Position numbers and translations under genes: made by a program. Below are positions 26,349 through 34,645 of a DNA stretch of 64,000 nt, piece by piece. Position 1 is the first letter of the stretch. Every line of letters starts with the position of its first letter. Source of the DNA: Streptomyces sp. NBC_00513 (lineage in GTDB: Bacteria > Actinomycetota > Actinomycetes > Streptomycetales > Streptomycetaceae). A model generated the notes under the pieces. That model ran no database searches and had not been told where the DNA came from. It saw only the letters and a program-made list of their open reading frames with translations. The stretch spans positions 7,874,001-7,938,000 of the forward strand of contig NZ_CP107845.1 in NCBI RefSeq assembly GCF_041431415.1, written 5' to 3'.

Positions 26349-27419
26349 TCAGGGGGTGAGTACGAACCTGATCGGATCGCCGATCTTCTTCTCCAGCCGA
26401 GCGACCGCGTCCGCCGCCTCCGCCAGCGGGACATGGGCGGTGATGGAAGGCGCCAGGTCGATGCGCCCGGCGGACGTCAGGCTGATGAGCTGTTCCACGT
26501 GCTCGGGGCCGGAACCGTAGTGGCCGCGGATCTGGTGACCCAGGTAACTGAACTCCGTGCTGTCCCTGACGACGATCGGTTCCGGGGTGAGCCCGGCCAG
26601 CACCAGGACCCCGCCGGGCGCCAGTACGGCGGTAGCCTGCGCGCGGGCCGCACCCACGCCGGCGAAGTCGAACGCGACCTCGATGCCCCGCCCGCCCGTG
26701 GCCTCGGCCAGCGCCGCCGCGAAGTCGTCCGCGGTCGGGTCGAGCGCGAAGTCGGCGCCGAACACCAAGGCGCGCTCGCGGGCGGCGAGGATCGGATCGA
26801 CGGCGATGATCGGGGCCGCGCCGACCATGCGGGCGAGCCGGATGCCGTGTGCTCCCAGACCGCCGGCACCCCAGATGCCGACCGACTGCGCGGGGCGAAC
26901 CGCGCCCGTCTCGACGATGGCCGCGTACGGGGTGGAGACCGCGTCGGGGATGATCGAAGCCTGGTCGAAGGGCAGGTCGTCCGGGATCGGGGCCAGGGTG
27001 TCCTCACGGGCCAGCGCGTACTGGGCCCATCCGCCGTCGTAGTCCACGCCGCGTGTCAGCGGCCGCAGGCACGATGCGCGACGCAGGCAGCCGACGCAGC
27101 CGCCGCACGCCTGTCCGGCTTGGAGCACGACCCGCCTGCCCGGTGTCCAGTGGCCGTTCAGATTCGGGCCGGGGGTGTGGACGACGCCCGCGACCTCGTG
27201 GCCGAGGGTGACGGCACGGGAATTCGCTACCGCGTCGACGGGGAAAGACGGGCTGAGGCTGCCGTCGATCAGATGGACGTCGGACAGGCATACTCCGGCG
27301 GCCCGGACCTCGACGAGGACCTCGCCCGATCCGGGGACCGGTACCGGGACCTCTTCGACGGCGAACGTATTGCTGTCCAGGTGAAGCCGTCCGGCGAGCA
27401 TGGTGGTCGGAACGCTCAT
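26349..27419 (-). CDS. Zinc-dependent alcohol dehydrogenase (MDR family)
   Basis: A 356-residue medium-chain dehydrogenase. Catalytic zinc ligands lie in GVCLSDVHL and in TLGHEVAGVV; the structural-zinc Cys cluster is CGGCVGCLRRASC; the NAD-binding loop is GIWGAGGLGAHGIRLA. ATG 27419 has a GAGG about 8 nt upstream. It diverges from the CYP102 gene and shares with it a pair of inverted operators, so both are probably expressed together. A plausible role is oxidation of hydroxylated product from the P450; this rests on context. Confidence 0.85.
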   Translation of the reverse strand: MSVPTTMLAGRLHLDSNTFAVEEVPVPVPGSGEVLVEVRAAGVCLSDVHLIDGSLSPSFPVDAVANSRAVTLGHEVAGVVHTPGPNLNGHWTPGRRVVLQAGQACGGCVGCLRRASCLRPLTRGVDYDGGWAQYALAREDTLAPIPDDLPFDQASIIPDAVSTPYAAIVETGAVRPAQSVGIWGAGGLGAHGIRLARMVGAAPIIAVDPILAARERALVFGADFALDPTADDFAAALAEATGGRGIEVAFDFAGVGAARAQATAVLAPGGVLVLAGLTPEPIVVRDSTEFSYLGHQIRGHYGSGPEHVEQLISLTSAGRIDLAPSITAHVPLAEAADAVARLEKKIGDPIRFVLTP

Positions 27420-27457
27420 GTGGGGAACCTCGATTCCGCTGGGCTGGTTCGATCGTT

Positions 27458-27641
27458 TTGATCGATCGACCTTGTCGTTCGACAATGTCATTTAAACATG
27501 TCGAGCCGTGCCGTCAAGTGCCGGTCGGCCGCCGTTCGCCATCGCCCCTGACGCCTCAACCCCCGTGCTGGTTCCGTCGGTCGATCATGTCGGTCAACAC
27601 AATCAATCGACATTGTCACCCGACAAGGTCGTGTGTATGGT
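27458..27641. promoter_or_regulatory. Divergent promoters with paired operators
   Basis: A 23-bp sequence at 27467-27489 recurs in inverted orientation at 27609-27631 with 20 of 23 matches. Each contains a TTGTC...GACAA dyad; at 27472-27485 it is a perfect TTGTCG-TT-CGACAA. The right copy overlaps TTGTCA-N17-TATGGT (27613-27641), a good promoter for the P450, and the left copy is in the mirror position for the alcohol dehydrogenase. TTGATCGATCGAC (27458-27470) adjoins the left copy and occurs inverted in front of the TetR gene at 33214-33226. Confidence 0.65.
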
Positions 27642-27691
27642 TGCGGCAAGCGACAGCCACGACAGCCGGTGTGCGAACGAAAGGCATGCTC

Positions 27692-30600
27692 ATGACCGAT
27701 GTGACCCTGCGGGGAACCGAGCCGATCCCCATGCGCCCCGCTCTGCCCCTGGTCGGCCATGCGCTGAATATCCCCGGTGGCGCCGACGGGCTGCTCTACG
27801 TGATGAACGAGGCCAAGGAGCTGGGGCCGCTGTTCAAGATCCGAATCTTCGGCAGCGACATCCACATCGCTTCCGGCCTGGACCTCGTCGCCGAGCTGGC
27901 GGACGAGAGCCGGTTCCAGAAGAACGTGCACCCCGACCTGGTGATTCTCCGGGCGATCGGCGGAGACGGCCTGTTCACCGCCTTCAATCACGAGCCCAAC
28001 TGGCAGAAGGCGCACGACATCCTGATGCCGGCGTTCTCACTCGGCGCGATGCGCGGCTACCACGCGACGATGCTCAAGGTGGCCCGGGACCTGGTGGGCA
28101 AGTGGGACCAGGCGGCCGGGACGGAGCCCGTGGACGTCGCCGCCGACATGACGCGGCTGACCTTCGACACGATCGGCCTGTGCGGCTTCGGCTACGACTT
28201 CGAGTCGTTCGGCCGAGGGGAGGAGAACCACCCCTTCGTCACCTCCCTGGCGCGGGCTCTCGACTTCGCCCAGGCCAAGGGCGAGTCCATCCCCGGCCTG
28301 GAGGTGTTCAAGCGGAAGCAGACGGAGCGGTTCCGCGGCGACGTCACCCTCATGAAGGACCTGGTCGACGATGTGATCCGGCACCGCCGGGCGTCCGGTG
28401 ATCAGAGCACCGACGACCTGCTCGGGCGGATGCTGAACACCCGCGACACGGGGGGCGACCCCCTGGACGACGTCAACATCCGCAATCAGGCGATCACGTT
28501 CCTCATCGCCGGCCACGAGACCACCAGCGGGGCCCTGTCCTTCGCGCTCTACTACCTCGCCAAGCACCCCGAGGTGCTGGCCCGCGCCCAGGCCGAAGTG
28601 GACGCGCTGTGGGGCGACGAGGACGCCCCGGACCCCGATTACGGGGACATCGGCAAGCTGACGTACATCCGCCAGGTGCTCAACGAGGGCCTGCGGCTGT
28701 GGCCCACGGCGCCCGCGTATGCGGTGGAGCCGCTTGAGGACACGGTCATCGGCGGGAAGTACGCCGTGCGCAAGGGCGAGTCGATCCAGATCCTCATTCC
28801 GACGCTGCACCGGGACCCCGCCTGGGGCGACAACGTCGAATTGTTCGACCCCGACCGGTTCCTGCCCGAGCAGGAGGAGGCCCGCCCGGTCCACCTGTTC
28901 AAGCCCTTCGGCAACGGCGAACGCGCCTGCATCGGACGCCAGTTCGCGCTGCACGAGGCGACGCTGGTCCTCGCACTGGTGATCCACCGCTACCGCCTGA
29001 TCGACCACACCAACTACCAGCTGAAGATCAAGCAGACGCTCACCATCAAGCCCGACGAGTTCACCCTCAACCTGGCCCGGCGCACCGCCGGCGAGCGCCG
29101 CCTGCCCGCCGTCGCGGCGAGCAGCGCGACCGCGAGCCAGGACCGGCCCACCGTGCGGCGCGTGAGCGGCACGGCGCTGACCCTGCTGCACGGCTCCAAC
29201 CTGGGTACCTGCGCGGGCATCGCCCGCGATCTCCTGGCGGACGGCGACGAGCGCGGCTTCCTCTCGTCCATCGCGCCCCTCGACGACGCCGTCGGCAAGG
29301 TGACCGCCGACGCCGGCCCGGTGGTGATCGTCGCCGCCTCCTACAACGGCCGGCCCACCGACGACGCCGCCGAGTTCGTCCAGTGGGTCGAAGGGCTCGC
29401 GCCCGGCTCGCTCGACGGTCTCCAGTACGCCGTACTCGGCGTCGGCGACCGCAACTGGGCCGCCACCTACCAGCGCGTCCCCACCCTCATCGACGAGAAG
29501 CTGACCGCGGCCGGCGCCACCGCACTGCTGGGACGCGGCGCCGCGGACGCCTCCGGGGACTTCGCCGGCACGGTGGACCGGTGGACGGACGACCTGTGGA
29601 CCACCCTGCTCGAACGGTACGGGGCCCCGGCGACGGCGCGCGAGGCGGAGCCGGACGCCACCGAGCAGGAAACGGGGCTGTACGAGCTTGAGGACGCGAC
29701 CGACTCCGTCATCGGCGGACTCGCGGCACGGCACGGCGTACAGCCCATGGAAGTGCTCGACGCGTACGAACTGGTCGACATGGATCACGAGTTGGGCCGC
29801 TCCAAGCGCTTCCTGCGGCTGAGGCTGCCCGACGGTGTCACCTACCGCACCGGCGACCACCTGGCCGTACTCCCAAGCAACCCTGACGAACTCGTCCGCA
29901 GGGTCGCCGACCGGTTCGCCCTCGACCTGGACCGCACCGTACGGCTGCGTGCCCGCCGCCGCAGCCGGGGCGCCCTTCCCGTCGATCGCCCGCTGACCCT
30001 GCGTCGCCTGCTGACCGACTTCATCGAACTGCAGGACGCCGCCACCCAGGAGCAGATCGCCGTGCTCGCCGAGCACACGGCCTGCCCGCCCGAGCGCCGC
30101 CCCCTGGCCGAACTCGCCGGGGCCGACCCCGACACCTTCCGCGAAAAGGTGACAGCGGCCGGACACAGCGTCCTGGACCTGCTGGAGCGCTACCGCGCCT
30201 GCGAACTGCCGTTCGAACGCTTCCTGGAACTGCTGCCGGTGCTGCGCCCGCGCCACTACTCGATCTCCTCGTCCGCCGACGCGACGCCCGGCGAGGCCGA
30301 CCTGATGGTGTCGCTGCTCGCCGCGCCCCACCGCGCCGGCGAGGGCACGTTCCACGGCATCGCCTCGCACTACCTCCAGAACGTGACGGCGGGCGACATC
30401 CTCCAGGCCAGGGTGCTCCCGTGCAGCGAGGCCTTCCGCCTGCCCGAGGACCCGTCCGTACCGGTCATCCTGGTCAGCGCGGGTACCGGCCTCGCGCCCT
30501 TCCGCGGCGCCGTTCTCGACCGCCACCACACCGGGTCCACCGGAACGCTGCTGTGCTACTTCGGCTGCGACCACCCCGACGTCGACTACCTGCACCGCGA

Positions 30601-30907
30601 GGAGTTCGAGGCCGCCGAGGCCGCCGGAGCCGTCAGCATGCGTCCGACCTTCGCCCGCGCACCGGAGAACGGCGCCCTCTTCGTCCAGGACCGCATCGCA
30701 CGGGACAGCGACGAGGTCTGGGCCGCGCTGGAGGCCGGCGGACACGTCTACATCTGCGGCGACGGCCGCCGCATGGCCCCCGCGGTGCGGGAGGCGTTCA
30801 TGGCGATCCACCGCACGTACACGGGCGCGGGTGACGAGGAGGCCACCAGGTGGCTGGCCGCGCTCATCGAGTCCGGCGTCTACGTCGAGGACGTCTGGGC
30901 CGGCTGA
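27692..30907 (+). CDS. CYP102-type self-sufficient cytochrome P450 reductase fusion
   Basis: A 1071-residue single-chain monooxygenase like P450 BM3. Heme domain to about residue 470: I-helix AGHETTSGALSF near 270, ExxR in EGLRLWPTAPA, heme ligand in FGNGERACIGRQ near 413. Then a flavodoxin-like FMN domain (LLHGSNLGTCAGIA, LGVGDRNWAATYQ) and an FAD/NADPH reductase (RPRHYSISSSAD, ILVSAGTGLAPFRG, YICGDGRRMAPAV). Family members hydroxylate fatty acids near the omega end. ATG 27692 has AAAGG at a suitable 7 nt; ATG 27686 is too close to it. In Bacillus the homologue is controlled by a TetR protein; a TetR gene lies at 32557. Confidence 0.92.
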   Translation: MTDVTLRGTEPIPMRPALPLVGHALNIPGGADGLLYVMNEAKELGPLFKIRIFGSDIHIASGLDLVAELADESRFQKNVHPDLVILRAIGGDGLFTAFNHEPNWQKAHDILMPAFSLGAMRGYHATMLKVARDLVGKWDQAAGTEPVDVAADMTRLTFDTIGLCGFGYDFESFGRGEENHPFVTSLARALDFAQAKGESIPGLEVFKRKQTERFRGDVTLMKDLVDDVIRHRRASGDQSTDDLLGRMLNTRDTGGDPLDDVNIRNQAITFLIAGHETTSGALSFALYYLAKHPEVLARAQAEVDALWGDEDAPDPDYGDIGKLTYIRQVLNEGLRLWPTAPAYAVEPLEDTVIGGKYAVRKGESIQILIPTLHRDPAWGDNVELFDPDRFLPEQEEARPVHLFKPFGNGERACIGRQFALHEATLVLALVIHRYRLIDHTNYQLKIKQTLTIKPDEFTLNLARRTAGERRLPAVAASSATASQDRPTVRRVSGTALTLLHGSNLGTCAGIARDLLADGDERGFLSSIAPLDDAVGKVTADAGPVVIVAASYNGRPTDDAAEFVQWVEGLAPGSLDGLQYAVLGVGDRNWAATYQRVPTLIDEKLTAAGATALLGRGAADASGDFAGTVDRWTDDLWTTLLERYGAPATAREAEPDATEQETGLYELEDATDSVIGGLAARHGVQPMEVLDAYELVDMDHELGRSKRFLRLRLPDGVTYRTGDHLAVLPSNPDELVRRVADRFALDLDRTVRLRARRRSRGALPVDRPLTLRRLLTDFIELQDAATQEQIAVLAEHTACPPERRPLAELAGADPDTFREKVTAAGHSVLDLLERYRACELPFERFLELLPVLRPRHYSISSSADATPGEADLMVSLLAAPHRAGEGTFHGIASHYLQNVTAGDILQARVLPCSEAFRLPEDPSVPVILVSAGTGLAPFRGAVLDRHHTGSTGTLLCYFGCDHPDVDYLHREEFEAAEAAGAVSMRPTFARAPENGALFVQDRIARDSDEVWAALEAGGHVYICGDGRRMAPAVREAFMAIHRTYTGAGDEEATRWLAALIESGVYVEDVWAG

Positions 30908-30928
30908 AGCCGCCGTTCCTTCTCGCCT

Positions 30929-30958
30929 GGCCACGGGTGCCCCGACGCACCCGTGGCC
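30929..30958 (+). terminator. Hairpin terminator behind the P450
   Basis: Perfect 12-bp stem GGCCACGGGTGC / GCACCCGTGGCC with a 6-nt loop, 22 nt after the stop. Confidence 0.8.
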
Positions 30959-31091
30959 CGCGTGTCCGGCAACGCATTCTGCCCCCAACTGGTGAGGTTT
31001 TCATGCTTGTCGCATGCTCGGCGGCCCGCCGAGACCCCGTGCCCGTGCTCGCCCCCTCTTTCTCACAGCCCTTCTCAGAGCGGGGGTGCCT

Positions 31092-32317
31092 GTGAAGGCG
31101 CAGAATGCCTCCGCCCTGACCTTCGGCGTGGTGATGGCGCTCATCGCCGGAGTGACTCTGGGCAGCGGCGGAGCGAACGTGATGCCCGTCTTCGTCGACG
31201 ACTTCGCGTCCCGTTTCTCCCTGTCGGACTTCAGTGCGGGGCTGGTGGCCGCGACCCAGCTGATGGCGACCGCCGTCGTCACCCTGCTGCTGGCCAAGCG
31301 GGCCGCCCGACCGCGGCGGGTACGGATGACCCGCCTCGGCCTGGTGCTCGCCGGACTCGGCTTCCTGGGCGCCACGGCGGCGTCCGACATCGTCACCCTG
31401 ATGGTGGCGAACCTGGTCATCGGCGCGGGCCTGGGCGCGGTCTACGCCACTGCCCCACCGCTTCACTCGCCGCCACCGACGACGTCGACAAGGCATCCGC
31501 GGTCACCATCTCCGGCACAGTCGGCGTGACCGCGCTGCTGATCATGGCGGTGCCCGCCGCCGACCACGACCTGGGCGAAGGCACCGGCTTCCTGCTCATG
31601 ACGGCGTGCTGCGTGCTCGCCTGGCCGCTGGTACGCGGCCTTCCGGACGGTCCCGCCGGGACAGGCGCGGGCTCCGTGCACGAGGGAGGCAAGGCCGGGA
31701 CGGTAGGGGCGCGGCCCGCGCTGCTGCTGCTGTGCGGCACGTCACTGCTGTGGGCCGTCACCCAGGGCGCGTGGTCGTACCCCTCGGTCCTGGGCCGCCA
31801 GCACACCGGCATGTCGCACACGGCCGTGTCCGCCGTCCTCGCCATCTCCAGTGTCGTGGCGCTTGTCGGCGCGGTGGTCGGCCCGCTCGCCGCGCGGCGT
31901 CTCGGGCGTATGCGGTCGATGGCCGCCTTCGTCGTCGTACAGGCCCTCGCGATGGCCCTGCTGATCATCACCCACGACCCCGTGCTGTTCATCGTCGCGG
32001 CCGTCGTCTGGCAGGCCTGCCAACTCGCGGTGCTGGTACAGATGCTGGCCGCCGCCGCGCTCATCGCCCCGACCGGCCGTCTGGTGGCCTCCCTCAGCGG
32101 GGCGGGCGCGAGGGGCACCGGCCTCGGGCCGCTCGCTGTCGACGCCGTGCTCGACGGGGCGGGAGCGGACGTCCTCGGCGTCCTTCTGGCACTGGGTACG
32201 TTCGTCGCCTCACTGCCCCTGCTGCGGATGACGGTCGCGAGCGGGACGGCGACCGATGAACCCAACCGCAGAAGGCGCCCACAGCCTGACGGGCGGAGCA
32301 TCGGCCCGTACCGGTGA
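31092..32317 (+). pseudogene. MFS transporter, one frameshift
   Basis: Starts near GTG 31092 (VKAQNASALTFGVVMALIAG). The first frame carries about four membrane helices to GAGLGAVYATAPP, then at about 31455 the reading must move to the next frame, which continues with DDVDKASAVTISGTVGVTAL, LLLCGTSLLWAVTQGAWSYP and several more helices to 32317. A start at GTG 31086 is equally possible. Located behind the CYP102 gene but after a terminator. It may export or import the P450 substrate if the frameshift is a sequencing error. Confidence 0.7.
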
Positions 32318-32556
32318 GGCAGGTCGAGGTTCTTCGGGCCGGCGGCAGGGCTGCCGCTCGCCGCGGCAGAGAGCAATGGCGGTTGCCGGGCCGGCCGTAC
32401 CGCGTCCTGCCCGGCCTGGACACGGGACCACGCCGGAGGAGCGGAGGGAGGACCAGCAGGTCCCCCACACCGAGAGGACGAGTATTCGTTCCGGGGACGC
32501 GCCGAGGCCGCCGGCGTCGGTGACGGCGGCGGCCTCGGTCGAGGGCGGTGGTCGGG

Positions 32557-33180
32557 TCAGGAGGTGGGTACGGCGACCAACTGCAGTCGGCCGTGGGCCA
32601 GGGCCACGATGGTGGAGACCAGCACCTGCAGGCCGGTCACCTCGGCTGCCTGGTCGGGCAGGGAGAGGTGCTGCATCGTGAGCCCGTCGAAGCCGGCGAG
32701 GAAGTACCGGGCGATGGCCTCCGCCGGATGGGCGAGGGCGTGGCCGGTGCGATCGGCGGCCTCCGCCACCAGCTTCGTCGTCACCTTCGTGATCTCGCGG
32801 TAGTGGCTCTCCAGAGCCTCGCGCAGGTGCGGTGTCCGCAGCGCGAACATGGTCAGCTCGGTGAGCAACTGGTGGCTCGCCGGCGTCTCGCGCACCGTGC
32901 GCCACAGCGCGGCGGCCAGCGCGGCGACCGTCTCCTCGAAGCCCGCGTCCGCAGGCGCCACCCGCTCGACCTGGGCGACCAGCTCCTCGGTGAGCTGTTC
33001 CATGACGGCCCTGTACAGGTCTTCCTTGGTGCCGAAGGTGTAGTGCACCGTCGCCTGGGCAACGCCGAGCTCGGCGGCGATGGCCCGGGTGCTTCCGGCG
33101 GCGATGCCCTCCCGGGTCATCAGATCGATCGCCGCCTTGATCAGCTGAGGGCGGCGTTCAGCCGCGGAAACATGTGCCAT
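32557..33180 (-). CDS. TetR-family transcriptional regulator
   Basis: A 207-residue TetR protein. DNA-binding domain at residues about 8-55: RRPQLIKAAIDLMTREGIAAGSTRAIAAELG, then VAQATVHYTFGTKEDLYRAVM. The ligand domain has the C-terminal pattern of TetR_C proteins (YFLAGFDGLTMQHL). Its upstream region carries the same 13-bp motif as the ADH/CYP102 divergent promoter, so it is the best candidate for controlling that unit and itself. The 240 bp between the MFS gene and this gene hold nothing recognised. Confidence 0.85.
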   Translation of the reverse strand: MAHVSAAERRPQLIKAAIDLMTREGIAAGSTRAIAAELGVAQATVHYTFGTKEDLYRAVMEQLTEELVAQVERVAPADAGFEETVAALAAALWRTVRETPASHQLLTELTMFALRTPHLREALESHYREITKVTTKLVAEAADRTGHALAHPAEAIARYFLAGFDGLTMQHLSLPDQAAEVTGLQVLVSTIVALAHGRLQLVAVPTS

Positions 33181-33200
33181 GAGGACATCATATGGACTCT

Positions 33201-33232
33201 GTCAATTGAACCAGTCGATCGATCAAGTCAAT
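33201..33232 (-). promoter_or_regulatory. Operator-like palindrome before tetR
   Basis: An imperfect dyad TTGA-N5-TCGATCGA-N5-TCAA centred at about 33218, within 50 nt of the start. It contains GTCGATCGATCAA, the inverse of 27458-27470. Confidence 0.5.
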
Positions 33233-33830
33233 TGTGCTGACTGCGTCGGCCGCCCGCTGCGGTCTTCTTTGTGGCCGACATCGAGTTCGGCGATGGCGTC
33301 GACCACTGCGGCACCGAGCGCGGTCAGGCGCATGGGGTGGTCTCGATAGGCGTGTGTCAGCAGCGGGCCTCCCAGGTCTCTTGTAGCCGCCGGACCTGGG
33401 AATGAGGGTTGCGTGGTTGATGCCGAGGCCGGCTGCGGCGTCCCGGAGGGTGGGGTAGCGGGCGGCTGCCGCGAACCGGGTCAGCCAATCACGGGCGCGG
33501 GGGCTGGTGAGGGCGGGGCGCAGGAGTTCGGGGGCTGTGCCGACTTCGTCGGCAGCGCGGAGGGCTTTGACGTGGCTGGGGCCGCCTTTGCGACGGATGG
33601 GAATGCCGTAGGACCGTGCCCGGGTGCGGAGTCCGTTCTCGCTCATGTCGATCTGTGTGGCCAGTTCACCGATGGTGCGGCGGTTGAGGACGTACTGGTC
33701 ATATAGCCAGGCAGGGTCGATCTCGCGGCGCAGACGTTCGGCGGGGGTACGGCGCCGGATGCCGTAGTCGTCGGCCAGGGCAGCGATGAGGTGGCGGCCC
33801 GTGTCGTGCTGTTCGGGACCACCGTTTCCG
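33230..33830 (-). pseudogene. Transposon-associated HTH protein remnant
   Basis: The frame contains IAALADDYGIRRRTPAERL, DPAWLYDQYVLNRRTIGELA, GPSHVKALRAADEV and RYPTLRDAAAGLGINHATLI, a module common at the C-terminus of large Streptomyces transposon proteins (TniQ-like) with repeated helix-turn-helix units. The last helix-turn-helix continues in another frame (RLTALGAAVVDAIAEL) near 33290. The N-terminal part is missing. Confidence 0.55.
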
Positions 33831-33879
33831 AGCTGACGGGGAGGACGACCGACAGTCCGCCAGGCATGGGCATCGGCCG

Positions 33880-33985
33880 CATCGGCCGCATCGGCTTCTC
33901 CGGCCTGGAAGGACTGGCCGTCTTTCCCGTCAACTACGTCGTAGTAGGGGACGAGATCGCGTTCCGCACGGCGGCCGACTCGTAA
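33880..33985 (+). pseudogene. Pyridoxamine 5'-phosphate oxidase-like fragment
   Basis: About 34 codons read IGRIGFSGLEGLAVFPVNYVV and GDEIAFRTAA, the flavin-binding strand pair of PNPOx-like proteins such as the intact one at 39255. Both ends are lost; it joins the transposon remnant at about 33850. A TAA stop and a purine-rich stretch follow. Confidence 0.6.
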
Positions 33986-34190
33986 GGAGGAGGAGATCGT
34001 GCGCACGCTGGAGGACGGGGCCGCCGAGGCTTTCGCCGACGTCGCTCCGGCGCTCGCCCGGAACTCGCCGTGGTCCGCGACAGCGCCGCCTCCACGGACC
34101 AGGTCCGTCTGCGGGCTGTCCTCGGCGACCGCGGGCCGTTCGCTTCGCACGACCACGATGGCCAGGCCGACCACGCGATGCGCTATCGCA

Positions 34191-34233
34191 GGCTCGCTTC
34201 CCTGCCCGTCGTCGACGGGCAGGGAAGCGAGCC
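34191..34233. repeat. Perfect 20-bp inverted repeat with 3-nt loop
   Basis: The arm at 34191-34210 is the exact reverse complement of 34214-34233, separated by GTC. It lies in a stretch (33990-34350) without a supported gene, where minus- and plus-strand fragments end. It may act as a bidirectional terminator. Confidence 0.8.
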
Positions 34234-34359
34234 GGGCGTCCTCGCCCTTGCCCGCTGAACCGCCTCACCGCAGCACGACCGTTCCCTTCTCCCTGTGAGG
34301 CCTCATCCGCTGTGTCATCGCCCGTTTCCTGTTCGACAGGTGGGGATCGCAGAGGGCAG

Positions 34360-34418
34360 GGCATGAGGCGGGACACCTCGATCATGACGTCACTGACGGT
34401 GTAGCGGGATGCGGGCAT
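34360..34418 (-). pseudogene. CBS-domain protein, N-terminal fragment
   Basis: ATG 34418 with GGAG about 8 nt upstream begins PASRYTVSDVM, typical of the first residues of CBS-domain proteins of the dormancy regulon. The similarity stops after about 15 residues. Confidence 0.4.
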
Positions 34419-34645
34419 GACCGGCTCCTGCGTCGTGGTCGATGAGAGTGCCGTCGCTCGGACCCGTCGATGCCGATCGGGCCCCGACCCGTCCAGTCTC
34501 GGCCTCCAGGCGCCTGCCTCGGCAGGGCCCACCGGGCCCCGCCGAGGGCCGACCGGCCCATGGCGGGGCCGGGTCGGGGTGAGCGTACGGCGCGTGCCAC
34601 CCGACAGACTCGAAACAGTCGGTGACGGCGCCGCCGGGTGTGTTC

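Noticed and set aside
28037..30988. 983-codon minus-strand open frame
   Set aside because: Shadow of the CYP102 gene; GC-rich third positions keep the opposite strand open. No domains, no ribosome site.
33999..34258. Plus-strand frames behind the PNPOx fragment
   Set aside because: No domain; the frame passes through the perfect hairpin at 34191-34233.
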